Positions 25,746-35,806 of a stretch of 49,862 nt of DNA are shown piece by piece. The notes beneath the pieces were generated by a model that did no database searches, was not told the origin of the DNA, and was given only the letters and a program-made list of their open reading frames with translations. Position numbers and translations under genes: made by a program. The first letter of the stretch is position 1, and each line of letters starts with the position of its first letter. Source of the stretch: an uncultured Verrucomicrobiota bacterium (GTDB lineage: Bacteria; Verrucomicrobiota; Verrucomicrobiae; Opitutales; Opitutaceae). The stretch covers positions 1 through 49,862 of the forward strand of contig CAMLQS010000002.1 in assembly GCA_946482165.1 (NCBI GenBank), given 5' to 3'.

Positions 25746-27316
25746 TGCAGCCAAGTATAAACCCAAGTCTCGGACACGGGTTGATAGCCGTCGCGCAATT
25801 GCACCTGTATTTGCACGGGGCGAGGTTCCGGCAGACCTCCGGGCGGGGCGTCCACCCCGTCGACCTGGAGCGCGACCCGCCAGCCGTCGATGCCGGTGTG
25901 GCGAATGAGAGTCTGGTGGCGAATGCGCGCGCCCGGACCCACTCGAATATCGGCCGCGAGCGTATCGGGATTTCGCTGGCCGATGCCGGCGCCGGCAAAG
26001 TCGATCCAGTAAAGCCGGCCCCAGCCGCCGCTCGGCAACCCTCCGATGCGGGTAGACTGCACCCGGGCGAGATTGTCGTCCCCGGGCTGCTCAAGGGACC
26101 AGTTCATCCGATAAGCGAGATTGAAGGGCTTTCCGGGCTGCGGCTTTTGATCCGGCACCCAGTAGGCGACAACGTTGTCTCCGTATTCGTTGACGGTCGG
26201 GAGCTCGACGAGGCGGACGTTGCCCGCGCCCCAGTCGCCCTGCGGCTCGATCCAGCAACTGGGACGTTCGTGGTAGCGCGCCTCGAAATCTTCGTAGGCG
26301 GCAATGGCGCGTTCGCGTTGCAGCAAGCCGAAGCGCACCGGCTTTACGGCGCGCAGATCGGTGTTGAGGATCGCGCGCGGGTTCTGCAGAGGGCGCCAGA
26401 GGTGGGTGCCGTCCGCCGAGTGGAGGAGCAGCCCATCGGAGTCGTGCACCTGCGGGCGCGGATCGTCCATCGGGCGATCGGAGTTTTTGCCGAACCAGAA
26501 CATGCTGGTGAGCGGAGCGATGCCGGGCAGGTCGATATTGTCGCGCGCGTAGAGCTCGGCGCGAACGTCAATCACCGTGGGCCGGCCGGGCTGGATAACG
26601 AATTCGTAGGCGCCGGCGATGCGCTTGCTGTCGAGCAGCGCGTAGACGACGAGCGACTTCGCGCCTGGACGGGGTTTGCCGATCCAAAAGTCGGTGAACA
26701 CCGGAAACTCCTCGATCTTGCCGGGAACGCCGGAGTCGACCGCCAGGCCGCGGGCGGAAAGGCCGTAAATCTGGCCGGCGCCCAAGGTGCGAAAATAAGA
26801 GGCTCCGTGAAAAACGATCAGCTCGTCGAAAATATCGGGACGATTCAGCGGATAATGAACGCGAAAACCGGAGTAGCCCAGCGAGGAGCGCAACCAGCCG
26901 AGATTTCCCAGTTTTCCGTAGTCGAAGAAGTCGCGGATGAAGGGAATCGTCTGAACGTGCGTCGCGCTGAACTCGCGGATCTGCACCGCCTCGCGAACCG
27001 CCGCCGTGCGATGGAAGAAGTGCAGGTGGAAAGGCAGGTCCTCGCTTCGCCAAAGGGCTTGGTCGGGCTTGAAACGAATGTCGCGAATCTCGTCATAATT
27101 GAGCTTCGCGAGGCGCTCGGGCAGTTCGCGGTCAGGCTCCTTGTAGGCGGAAGCCGCACGGTCGGCGGCCTGCTTGCGCACATAGTCGAAGTTGACCTCG
27201 AGTTTTTCGATCGCGGCCCGCGCGGGGACGCCCAGCAGCAAAGCCGCAAAAAGCGCCCCCGCCGCGAGGCGGGAGATAGCTACGACACCGGTGGAGTCAG
27301 GGCGAAGGAAGGTCAC
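25742..27316 (-). CDS. opgG: Glucans biosynthesis protein G (OpgG/MdoG)
   Basis: A 524-residue periplasmic protein needed to make osmoregulated periplasmic glucans, thought to act on the nascent beta-glucan chain (branching or trimming; recent work reports glucanase activity for the family). Residues 1-34 are a signal peptide (LAAGALFAALLLGVPARA). Family segments visible include YDEIRDIRFKPDQALWR, LPFHLHFFH, FGASYFR-like VFHGASYFRTLGAG, YGLSARGLAVDSG, EEFPVFTDFWIGKP, and the C-terminal Ig-like domain ending ETWVYTWLQ. Length equals the E. coli protein (about 510). It is first in the operon and its stop overlaps the start of the next gene. It starts 158 bp after the dnaX stop, on the same strand. 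Confidence 0.95.
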   Translation of the reverse strand: MTFLRPDSTGVVAISRLAAGALFAALLLGVPARAAIEKLEVNFDYVRKQAADRAASAYKEPDRELPERLAKLNYDEIRDIRFKPDQALWRSEDLPFHLHFFHRTAAVREAVQIREFSATHVQTIPFIRDFFDYGKLGNLGWLRSSLGYSGFRVHYPLNRPDIFDELIVFHGASYFRTLGAGQIYGLSARGLAVDSGVPGKIEEFPVFTDFWIGKPRPGAKSLVVYALLDSKRIAGAYEFVIQPGRPTVIDVRAELYARDNIDLPGIAPLTSMFWFGKNSDRPMDDPRPQVHDSDGLLLHSADGTHLWRPLQNPRAILNTDLRAVKPVRFGLLQRERAIAAYEDFEARYHERPSCWIEPQGDWGAGNVRLVELPTVNEYGDNVVAYWVPDQKPQPGKPFNLAYRMNWSLEQPGDDNLARVQSTRIGGLPSGGWGRLYWIDFAGAGIGQRNPDTLAADIRVGPGARIRHQTLIRHTGIDGWRVALQVDGVDAPPGGLPEPRPVQIQVQLRDGYQPVSETWVYTWLQ

Positions 27317-27474
27317 GGCTGGATTAGACGGAAGAAGTCGGATGCGAAACCATCAGGCAGGGGCCGGGAGTTTGGCAAATACGGAGCAGTCCGGCGGAAC
27401 ACCGCCCCGATGCAATGCATGGCCAACGCAACCAAACAGGGAAAGGCATGCCACACGCGTGCCTCGGCGGTGCC

Positions 27475-29195
<1,721 letters not shown>

Positions 29196-29244
29196 GCTTC
29201 GCGACGCGAAGCGCAAACCCGAAAACGCGTCGGGGAAAATTAGT

Positions 29245-29340
29245 GGCCAGGCACTCCACGGCACTGGGAGAACGTCGTCACCGTTGCTGCCTTCCGGCCC
29301 TGGCGGGGTTCACGCGCCTGCCCATGCATGGCGCCTGGCC
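29245..29340 (-). ncRNA. ffs: Signal recognition particle RNA (4.5S type)
   Basis: The minus strand carries the universal SRP domain IV signature: CCAGGGCCGGAAGGCAGCAA followed by CGGTGACG, with the GGAA tetraloop. The ends pair: GGCCAGGC (29340-29333) with GCCTGGCC (29252-29245), closing a long hairpin of about 96-100 nt, the size of a bacterial 4.5S RNA without an Alu domain. It lies just upstream of dnaX on the same strand, a neighbourhood seen in many bacteria. A TTGAAC box (minus strand, about 29373-29368) lies at a suitable distance upstream for a promoter, with a poor -10. Confidence 0.93.
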
Positions 29341-29393
29341 GCCGGCACCGTGGGCACCGCGCGGGAGCGGTTCAACAGGAATCTTTCGCGAAC

Positions 29394-29411
29394 TCGCGGG
29401 CGCACCCGCGA
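29394..29411 (-). terminator. Hairpin after the S26-like gene
   Basis: TCGCGGG (29394-29400) and CCCGCGA (29405-29411) form a perfect 7-bp stem with loop CGCA, just past the stop of the S26B-like gene on the minus strand and upstream of the SRP RNA gene. No U-tract follows, so it is a weak terminator candidate. Confidence 0.4.
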
Positions 29412-29442
29412 TGCGCGACTCGGACAATCGCCCGGTCTTTGA

Positions 29443-29961
29443 TCAACGCGCCGGGGCGGCGAGAGCCACCGCGACACCGGCGCCAATCCCTCCCGCCAGC
29501 CGCACCGAAGCCTCGGCGTCTCGCGGATCGGAATAGATCGTCACATAAACCGTGCCGATCAAGTTCTCGGCGGTAACCAGCGTGGAATCGGCCGCGGCAT
29601 TGTTCGCGCCGCGAACGACCCAGCCGTTCTGCGAGCGAGACTCGACGCGGTGCGCGATCATTTCGCCAAAGCGATTCCGGTAAACGACCACCATCCCCTC
29701 GCGCAACGCATCGACCGGCGTGGCGCGGACAACCAGCACGGATCCATCGCCAAAGTAGGGCAACATCGAGCGTCCCTGAACCCGCACAACGGTGTCGCCC
29801 GAAGCGGCGGCCAACCGCTGCGCATCCGCAAGCGCGGTCGCAAGTCCGACCCGGGCGGCGGGATCGACGACCAAACCATTGCTCCCCGCCCTCGCCGCGA
29901 CCGCGCTGACCAAAAACATGAGCACCAGCTTCCAGAACAGGGAAGGGAGCGCGGGGTTCAT
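29443..29961 (-). CDS. S24/S26 peptidase-like protein, SipW/S26B type
   Basis: A 172-residue protein. Residues 8-26 form an N-terminal hydrophobic signal or anchor (FWKLVLMFLVSAVAARA). The catalytic Ser is expected at position 65 in GRSMLPYFGDGSVLVV, the SM.P box of signal peptidases. The second box reads GMVVVYRNRFGEMIAHRVES; where bacterial type I signal peptidases have Lys, this has none, and His104 takes the place used by the SipW/archaeal/ER (S26B) type. GWVVRGANNAAADS (113-126) matches the third box, with Asp125 as a candidate acid. It lacks the C-terminal membrane helix of some SipW proteins but ends in a hydrophobic segment (AGGIGAGVAVALAA). It probably processes a special exported substrate or is a relic; no substrate gene is adjacent. 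Confidence 0.75.
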   Translation of the reverse strand: MNPALPSLFWKLVLMFLVSAVAARAGSNGLVVDPAARVGLATALADAQRLAAASGDTVVRVQGRSMLPYFGDGSVLVVRATPVDALREGMVVVYRNRFGEMIAHRVESRSQNGWVVRGANNAAADSTLVTAENLIGTVYVTIYSDPRDAEASVRLAGGIGAGVAVALAAPAR

Positions 29962-30176
29962 GCCGCCTACCCTAGACTTTGCCCGTTCTTAACGGCAGAC
30001 GGTGCCCGCCTTATGTTGTGCAAGTTCATCGCCCGATTGATTGACGGGAGCCTCCCGCCTTTTCCCGGGCCGCCCCGCCCGCCTCTAGGATTCGCCCCTT
30101 AGCTTCGCCCGGGCGAAATCCCCCTATGCTATAGGTAAAGCCTTTCGGGAGAAATCACGCGCTTCTCGCGACGCCG
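29962..30176. other. Intergenic region with small palindromes
   Basis: A 215-bp gap between two minus-strand genes. It contains the perfect palindrome TTCGCCCGGGCGAA (30104-30117), the small hairpin CCTAT-GCT-ATAGG (30123-30135) and CCGTT-CTT-AACGG near 29982. These may end transcription of the EamA gene or mark the promoter of the S26-like gene. No coding sequence is supported. Confidence 0.5.
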
Positions 30177-31073
30177 TCAGCCGAAAATCGTCAACACCAT
30201 GCCTGCCACAATGCCGAGCACGGCAGGCAGTTTCTGCATTCCGTTCTTCTCGGCGAAGAACCACAAACCTCCGGCGAATGCGACCAACGTGCTGCCACGG
30301 CGCAAACTGGACACGAGCGACACCAATGCCTCCGGCTCCCGGAGCGCGTCGAAGTAGAGAAAATCCGCCGTAAGCAGGGCGAAGGAGACGCCGACGATGC
30401 TCCAGCGCCAGTGGAACTCGTTGCGCGGCCACCAACGCCGCCACCAACCGACCGCGAGCGGCAAAAAAAGCAGCGCGAGGTAAACCGAAAACCAGCACTG
30501 CACGGTGGCCGCATCGAACCCGGCCGTGCCGAGCAGATATTTGTCATAAAGCCCGCTCACCGCGCCGAGCAGCGTGCCGCCGATCAACCACCAGACCCAG
30601 CGGTCGCGGTGAAAGTGAATGCCTTCCTTCGCCCCCGCGAACGACAAACCAACGAAGGAGGCCAGCGTGATCCCGACACCGAGGAACTCCATCCACGAAG
30701 GTCTTTCGCCCAGGACGAGAAGCGCTCCCGCCAAGGTCCACATCGGACCGGTGGCGCGGATGGGCGCCGCAAGCGAGACCGGCAGATGCTTCACCGCGAA
30801 GTAGCTGCATATCCATGACCCGGCCACGATGGCGGACTTCGCCAGCATGAGCAGATGCTCGCGCCAGCCGAGATCCGCGACGTGCAAGGTGGCGGGAAGC
30901 ACGCCCGGCAAAACCGCGCCTGTGGCGACAAACAGGGCCCAAACCGTGGCGCTGCAGACGTTCGACCAGAACAACACCGGCAGCACCGCGTTGTCGTGCA
31001 CCGCGTGTTTGGTGCAGAGCTGGTAGATTCCGAGGAAGAACGCGGAAAGGAGACTGGCGAGAATCCAAGACAT
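30177..31073 (-). CDS. EamA/DMT-family transporter
   Basis: A 298-residue protein with ten hydrophobic segments arranged as two EamA repeats. The first repeat contains LPVSLAAPIRATGPMWTLAGALLVLGERPS (about 96-125), the family pattern 'a.p.....p......l.gER.s'; the second ends ALVSLVSSLRRGSTLVAFAGGLWFFAEKN, the matching segment with an acidic residue at the same place. DMT transporters of this type move small metabolites, often exporting amino acids, nucleosides or drugs; the substrate is not predictable. It is divergent from the membrane protein gene at 31197 (123 bp between). The length and helix number fit the family. Confidence 0.88.
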   Translation of the reverse strand: MSWILASLLSAFFLGIYQLCTKHAVHDNAVLPVLFWSNVCSATVWALFVATGAVLPGVLPATLHVADLGWREHLLMLAKSAIVAGSWICSYFAVKHLPVSLAAPIRATGPMWTLAGALLVLGERPSWMEFLGVGITLASFVGLSFAGAKEGIHFHRDRWVWWLIGGTLLGAVSGLYDKYLLGTAGFDAATVQCWFSVYLALLFLPLAVGWWRRWWPRNEFHWRWSIVGVSFALLTADFLYFDALREPEALVSLVSSLRRGSTLVAFAGGLWFFAEKNGMQKLPAVLGIVAGMVLTIFG

Positions 31074-31196
31074 GAAACCGGCGAGCCTGCCGCGCTTTCG
31101 CCCGCGTAGCCAAGCCCGAGTCGGCTGCGCGCGATTTCATGCGCTCTTCATCCTCCCTTCATCATAAACACACGCGGCCCCGCCATCCTTGGCGAC

Positions 31197-31904
31197 ATGA
31201 CCGAACGCCTCCTCCCGAGCTACGCTCGCCGGCTCAAAGCGCTCTGCCTCGGGCGCGCCGACGAGATCGCGGCCATGGTGGACGACCGGTCGCCGCGGTG
31301 GTTGCTCTTCTGCGGCATGGTCATCCTCGTCGGCTGCGGGCTCTACGGCACCTCGGTCGGGCTTTGGCGCTCGCCGCTGCAGTCCCTTTTCACGGGGCTT
31401 AAAATCCCGCTTCTCATTTTTCTCACCTGCGCGGGCAACGCCCTGCTCAACGGCATGCTCGCCCAGATGATCGGCTCGGGGCTCGGCTTCCGGCAGGCGT
31501 CGGCGGCCATTCTGCTTAGCTTCACCGTCGCCGCCTGCCTGCTCGCCGCCTTTTGCCCACTGAGTTTTTTCGTGCTTTGGAACACACCGCCGCTCGCCTC
31601 CGCCGACGCGGGTTCCGGACACAGCATCACCCTCCTCACGCACGTCGCGTTGATCGCCTACGCCGGCATCACGGCCAACGCCCGGCTTCTGACACTCCTC
31701 CGACGCTTCGCTCCCGCTCCCCGCGCCGCCGCGACCACCCTCTTCGCCTGGCTGGCGGGCAACCTCCTGCTCGGCACCCAGCTCGCCTGGATTTTCCGTC
31801 CCTTCATCGGCTCGCCCGGCCTGCCGGTGGAGTTCCTCCGGGCGGAGCCGCTGCGCGGCAACTTCTTCGAGGCCGTCTGGGGCGCCCTCCAGCGGCTGCT
31901 CTAA
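31197..31904 (+). CDS. Polytopic membrane protein, unknown function (possibly Yip1-like)
   Basis: A 235-residue protein with about six hydrophobic segments (around residues 37-54, 68-88, 100-125, 145-165, 175-195). No catalytic motif is visible. The first 35 residues are charged and probably cytoplasmic. The pattern of helices, with G- and L-rich segments such as FTGLKIPLLIFLTCAGNALLNGML, recalls YIP1/ DUF1282-like membrane proteins, but this is weak. The next gene also encodes a six-helix membrane protein, starts 58 bp later, and the pair is likely one operon. Confidence 0.7.
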   Translation: MTERLLPSYARRLKALCLGRADEIAAMVDDRSPRWLLFCGMVILVGCGLYGTSVGLWRSPLQSLFTGLKIPLLIFLTCAGNALLNGMLAQMIGSGLGFRQASAAILLSFTVAACLLAAFCPLSFFVLWNTPPLASADAGSGHSITLLTHVALIAYAGITANARLLTLLRRFAPAPRAAATTLFAWLAGNLLLGTQLAWIFRPFIGSPGLPVEFLRAEPLRGNFFEAVWGALQRLL

Positions 31905-31962
31905 AACGCTCCGCCTCAAGGGCCCCGATTTCGATTTCGTCCGATTCCAACCCATCGCAACC

Positions 31963-32688
31963 ATGAACGACTCCCCCGCCAACCGCCCCACCCTGCCGCC
32001 GCCCTTCCCCCCGGCTATCGCTTCCGACAGCGGCATCCCTCTCGAACCCAATATCGCCGGCGTGCTTGGCGCATTGCTGAAAAACCCCTCGCGACTGCTC
32101 CTCGCCCTCGGCGCGCCGGGCGCGGGCGGCGCGATCCTCCTCCGCCTCGTGCTCGCGATCACCGTTTGCGGCGCGGTTTACGGCCTCGTCATGGGAAGCC
32201 TCTCCGGTGGCACCCAGCTCTGGGCGGCCCCCGCCAAGCTCACCGTCGGCCTCTTTGCCAGCATCCTGCTATGCCTGCCAAGCTTGCACATATTTCTCTG
32301 CCTCAACGGCGCGGAGGTCCGCGCGGCTCAGGTCACGGGAGCGCTGCTCGGCATGGTCGCCCTCATCACGCTTCTCCTCGTGGGCTTCGCTCCCGTCGCA
32401 TGGATCTTCTCGCAGTCGACCGACTCGCTCGTCGTCATCGGGATGCTTCACCTTCTCTTCTGGATAATCGGACTCTGGTTTGGCGTGCGATTGATCAAGG
32501 GCCTCGCCGCCTGCGCGAATGCCGACGCGCCGTCGCTCGGACACCTCAAGGTCTGGATCGTGATCTTCGTCCTCGTCTCGCTCCAGATGAGCTCCGCGCT
32601 GCGCCCGCTCATCGGCACCGCGCCCACGCTGCTGCCCACCGAGAAGCGCTTTTTCCTCCAGCACTGGGTGGAGACCATGGGGCGCTAG
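31963..32688 (+). CDS. Polytopic membrane protein, unknown function, partner of the preceding gene
   Basis: A 241-residue protein with a Pro-rich cytoplasmic start (residues 8-35) and about five hydrophobic segments (60-80, 93-112, 123-145, 155-178, 193-210). Segments such as AKLTVGLFASILLCLPSLHIFLCLNG match in style LKIPLLIFLTCAGNALLNGML of the neighbouring protein, so the two may be distant relatives. No motif assigns a function. Its stop codon TAG (32686-32688) coincides with the left border of the inverted-repeat element at 32686-32866: the TA is the likely target site and the G is the first element base. The C-terminal end may therefore have been altered by insertion. Confidence 0.72.
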   Translation: MNDSPANRPTLPPPFPPAIASDSGIPLEPNIAGVLGALLKNPSRLLLALGAPGAGGAILLRLVLAITVCGAVYGLVMGSLSGGTQLWAAPAKLTVGLFASILLCLPSLHIFLCLNGAEVRAAQVTGALLGMVALITLLLVGFAPVAWIFSQSTDSLVVIGMLHLLFWIIGLWFGVRLIKGLAACANADAPSLGHLKVWIVIFVLVSLQMSSALRPLIGTAPTLLPTEKRFFLQHWVETMGR

Positions 32689-32866
32689 GCGCTGTCTCCG
32701 AAATAAACCGATGCTTCGTGAGGCGGAAACCATGCTCGGCCAAGGCGACCGAGGCGTAGGCGGGCCGGAGGGCCCGTGCCGCCGAGGTCAACGACGGCCC
32801 AGCTTGGCTTCCGTCTCACCCTCAGGGCGCCAGCAAAGCACCGGGTTGTTTTGAAGACAGCGCCTA
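32686..32866. mobile_element. MITE-like element with terminal inverted repeats
   Basis: A 181-bp segment flanked by exact 12-bp inverted repeats: TAGGCGCTGTCT (32686-32697) and AGACAGCGCCTA (32855-32866). With mismatches the repeats extend to about 29 bp (roughly 24 matches). The interior is also an imperfect palindrome, for example GTGAGGCGGAAACCATGCTC on the left against GTGAGACGGAAGCCAAGCTG on the opposite strand at the right. It encodes no protein. TA at both ends would be the target duplication, as in the IS5 group (IS427/IS1031 type) whose ends resemble GGCGCTGTCT as I recall. It fits a non-autonomous miniature transposable element. Confidence 0.7.
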
Positions 32867-32935
32867 AACTCCGCCCCGGGCAAGACGCGCCGTGACATCC
32901 GCCCCCGCGCCCGCTTTGGATGCATCCCCATCGCG

Positions 32936-33289
32936 ATGAAGTTCACCGTCAGCAAACGTTTCTCCTTCGAGGCCGCCCATTCCCTGCCGCACCTGCCGCT
33001 CGGGCACCAGTGTCGCAACATTCACGGCCATTCCTATGTCGTGGAAATCTTTTGCACCGGCCCGCTCGATGCCCGCGGCTTCGTGATGGATTTCGCCGAA
33101 CTCTCCGACGCGATGAAGCCCGTCGTCGCCCGGCTCGATCACCAAAATCTCAACGACGTGCTACCTGTGCCGAGCACGGCCGAAAACCTCGGCGGCTGGA
33201 TCATGGAGCAACTCCTACCCTCCCTGCCTCTGCTCACGCGGGTCGACGTGCATGAAACCGCGCGCACCTGCGCCCGCGTCGACCGCTGA
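32936..33289 (+). CDS. queD: 6-carboxytetrahydropterin synthase (QueD)
   Basis: A 117-residue enzyme that converts dihydroneopterin triphosphate to 6-carboxytetrahydropterin in queuosine (preQ0) synthesis. Zinc ligands His15, His30 and His32 lie in FEAAHSLP and NIHGHSY; the catalytic Cys26 lies in GHQCRNIHGHSY. The segment GFVMDFAEL (48-56), DHQNLND and VHETARTCA near the end are the usual active-site elements; the Glu in HETA is conserved. The length matches the short QueD type. Other queuosine genes (queC, queE, queF) are not in the window, so this is a stand-alone copy. It begins 69 bp after the MITE-like element. It converges with the gene at 33335. Confidence 0.95.
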   Translation: MKFTVSKRFSFEAAHSLPHLPLGHQCRNIHGHSYVVEIFCTGPLDARGFVMDFAELSDAMKPVVARLDHQNLNDVLPVPSTAENLGGWIMEQLLPSLPLLTRVDVHETARTCARVDR

Positions 33290-33334
33290 GCCAAGTCCCA
33301 GTCGTTGCGGAAGCTCCTCGCCGCGCGAAAGCGG

Positions 33335-35692
33335 TCAACCCGGCGAGCTCGCCAAACTGCGCGCGATATAGATCAACACGGCGGCGATCACGAGGACGCC
33401 GACGATCAACACCCACAGCGGGATACCCGGCAACGGATTCCGCGGCTCCCGCTCCAAGCGCTTGTCCTGCGAGGTGCGGCGACGGCGTTTCCCCTTGGAA
33501 GATTGCTTGGCTTTTTCCGCCTTCTCCAACGCCTCGGTCGAGGGAGGCTCGGCCACCGGACTCGGGCTGTCGGACGACGAACCTTTCGGAGTCGGACCCG
33601 GCCTGGGAATTGAGGGTTGAACGGCGGCGGCCAAGGGAGCCGGAGCAGACGTCGCAGGCGCGATCACGGAGGCCGGGCGCGATTGCGAAAGCGCCGTTCC
33701 GCCGACGGGATCGACGCTCTCCTCGCCAAGTTCTCCAAAGCGGTCGCCGCGCCGCGGCCGCGGTTGCCCCCAAGGCACATAAACGCGCCAGCCGAGATCC
33801 CGGAAAACCGACTCGAGATCGCGCCGATACTGGGCCACGCGCTCGGCCGGGATCTCGGCGGCGCCCACGCGGAAGCGCATCCGCTTCGTCCAGGCTCCGC
33901 GAACCATCGAGCCTTCGATCATCGCCTCGAACTCCGGCGTCGACCAGCGACGCCGCGGCGAGGAGCCCACGCCGAGCGCGGGCGATTTGATCATGATCTC
34001 ATGCGCGACCTCCAGCGGGAAGGGCATGTCCCAAGGGCCGCGGCGCGCTACGTCGTCGGGCAGCAAAAACCCTTGGGCCAGAAGACTCGTCGGCGCGTCA
34101 TAGGTCGCGCGTTGCCCCTGCTCGCCCGGATAGACCGCGTGGCCGATCTCAAACACCTCGACCAACTCGCACACGTTGCGATCCCGGTCGTCGCGCCAGC
34201 GCAGTTCCCCCACCCGCCGCGCGCGCCCGTGCCGCCGCCGGGCCTGATCCTCGCGTTCGCGCGAGAACGCCTCCGCGCCCCGGGCGATGCGTTCGCCGCG
34301 GAGGTTGTCGGCCTGCATGCCCTCGGCGCGCAGGCGTATTTCCACCATCGATACGGACTGGCGGTTCGAATCCAGGAGGATCGTCTCCTTGACCGAATAG
34401 GCGCCGCCGATCCGCTCGCCGGGCTGGGCTCGAAGTCCGCCGTCCCTGGCGTCGATCACCAGGCCCCGCCCGAACCAGCCGACCGCCTGCGTCTCGAACC
34501 CGCCGCCCTGGTCGCGCGACGTAAGGTCGAACCAGCGCTTCGCCCCGTCCCATTCCACTTCGAGAATGGCGTGATTGAAGGCGATCGACATCGGCAGCAG
34601 GTCCGCCACGCGTTCGCGCAGTCCGGTGCCCACGAGCACCGGCCGGGCGACGACGCCCCAGCCGCGCAGCACCGAGGCGGCAAGCCATGCGAGGTCCTTG
34701 CAATCTCCGTGGCGCTGGCGCGCGGTTTTCCGAGGAGAAGCCGGTATCCAGCCGCCGGTCTCAAGATTGATGCTCAGATACCGGAACCCATCCTGAATCT
34801 GGCGAACCAGGCCGGCGATCGCCGCGGCGTCCAGCTTTGCGGGTTTCGCAAACGCGGCGAGTTGCTCCGCGTCGGATTTTTCTCCGGAAGCGGTCCAGGC
34901 GGCGTCGACGCGGACCGCCAGTTCGCCCCAATCGGCCAGGTCGGAAACCTGCACCCAAAGATTGTCGATGAAGGTCGTCGGCTGGTTCGGCTCCGGCTCG
35001 CGCGGGGCCGGCTGCGAACCCTCCCAAACCCAGCGGCGGCGTCCCGCCGGGCCGGATTCCTCGCGATGCGCCGGGGCGTCGGCGGACGCTTTCCATCGCA
35101 GGTTGGAGCGCGCGGAATCGCTGAGAACGGCAAGATGGTAGCGGCCGACCGAAAGCCGCGGCGGCACGACGAAAAACACCTCGCAACCCTCCGGCCGGAT
35201 CGGGTGGCGCCACTCGGTCGTGTAGGCGGCCTCGATCACATCGCCCGGCTGCACGTCCTCAAGAACCAGCAGGAGAGTCCAGCTGCCATCGATGACATGG
35301 TGCTCGAGCTGCGTCTCCCGTTGCAGCAGGCGCATCCGTTCGCGATTCAACTGGTCGATGCGCGTATCCCCGCGAACAATACGCAGCCAATGCAGCGTCA
35401 GACGGGACGCGCGGGCGTCGAGATCGAGGCTCCATTGCGACTCGTGTTGCACCGCCATGGCGGTCTCGAGACGGCGGGCCGTGGTGGCGAAGGTTTGCCC
35501 CGACTCCGCGTCCACCTGCCAGGACCAGAGCAGCTGCGTGACGTGGGCGTCGGTCTTGCCGCGGAAGCCCGCGTCGTAAAGTTCGCCCGCGTCCGCCCAG
35601 GCTGGCGGCGGCGCGATTTGGACTCGATCCCAAGGTGCTGTTTCGCCAGCCGCCGCGCGGGAGAGATCCGTCTCAGGAGTGGGGGCTTGCAT
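33335..35692 (-). CDS. DUF3857/transglutaminase-like protein with C-terminal membrane anchor
   Basis: A 785-residue protein. Residues 45-245 are a DUF3857 domain, and residues 290-395 a transglutaminase-like domain with the Cys-His-Asp triad: Cys331 in QRHGDCKDLAWL, His374 in AFNHAILEVEWDG, Asp389 in RWFDLTSRDQ. A long C-terminal region (395-640) is of the beta-sandwich type usually found after such domains. Residues 645-740 are Pro/Ser/Lys-rich, and the protein ends in a single membrane helix (LPGIPLWVLIVGVLVIAAVLIYIA, about 753-776 in parts) with a short tail. No N-terminal signal peptide is visible, which is unusual, because most DUF3857 proteins are exported. Start MQAPTPE at 35692 is chosen because the upstream frame is unlike the family. 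Function is unknown; a protein-modifying or protease-like role is possible. Confidence 0.8.
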   Translation of the reverse strand: MQAPTPETDLSRAAAGETAPWDRVQIAPPPAWADAGELYDAGFRGKTDAHVTQLLWSWQVDAESGQTFATTARRLETAMAVQHESQWSLDLDARASRLTLHWLRIVRGDTRIDQLNRERMRLLQRETQLEHHVIDGSWTLLLVLEDVQPGDVIEAAYTTEWRHPIRPEGCEVFFVVPPRLSVGRYHLAVLSDSARSNLRWKASADAPAHREESGPAGRRRWVWEGSQPAPREPEPNQPTTFIDNLWVQVSDLADWGELAVRVDAAWTASGEKSDAEQLAAFAKPAKLDAAAIAGLVRQIQDGFRYLSINLETGGWIPASPRKTARQRHGDCKDLAWLAASVLRGWGVVARPVLVGTGLRERVADLLPMSIAFNHAILEVEWDGAKRWFDLTSRDQGGGFETQAVGWFGRGLVIDARDGGLRAQPGERIGGAYSVKETILLDSNRQSVSMVEIRLRAEGMQADNLRGERIARGAEAFSREREDQARRRHGRARRVGELRWRDDRDRNVCELVEVFEIGHAVYPGEQGQRATYDAPTSLLAQGFLLPDDVARRGPWDMPFPLEVAHEIMIKSPALGVGSSPRRRWSTPEFEAMIEGSMVRGAWTKRMRFRVGAAEIPAERVAQYRRDLESVFRDLGWRVYVPWGQPRPRRGDRFGELGEESVDPVGGTALSQSRPASVIAPATSAPAPLAAAVQPSIPRPGPTPKGSSSDSPSPVAEPPSTEALEKAEKAKQSSKGKRRRRTSQDKRLEREPRNPLPGIPLWVLIVGVLVIAAVLIYIARSLASSPG

Positions 35693-35806
35693 GGGGGTGG
35701 AGCAAACCAATGTTGCGCGCCGACGCACGCCAGCCGAAAACCCCCGCATGCGCGGGAAATGTGGAGCGGACTTCCCGACCCGGCCGATTACTCCTTAGCC
35801 AAAAGA

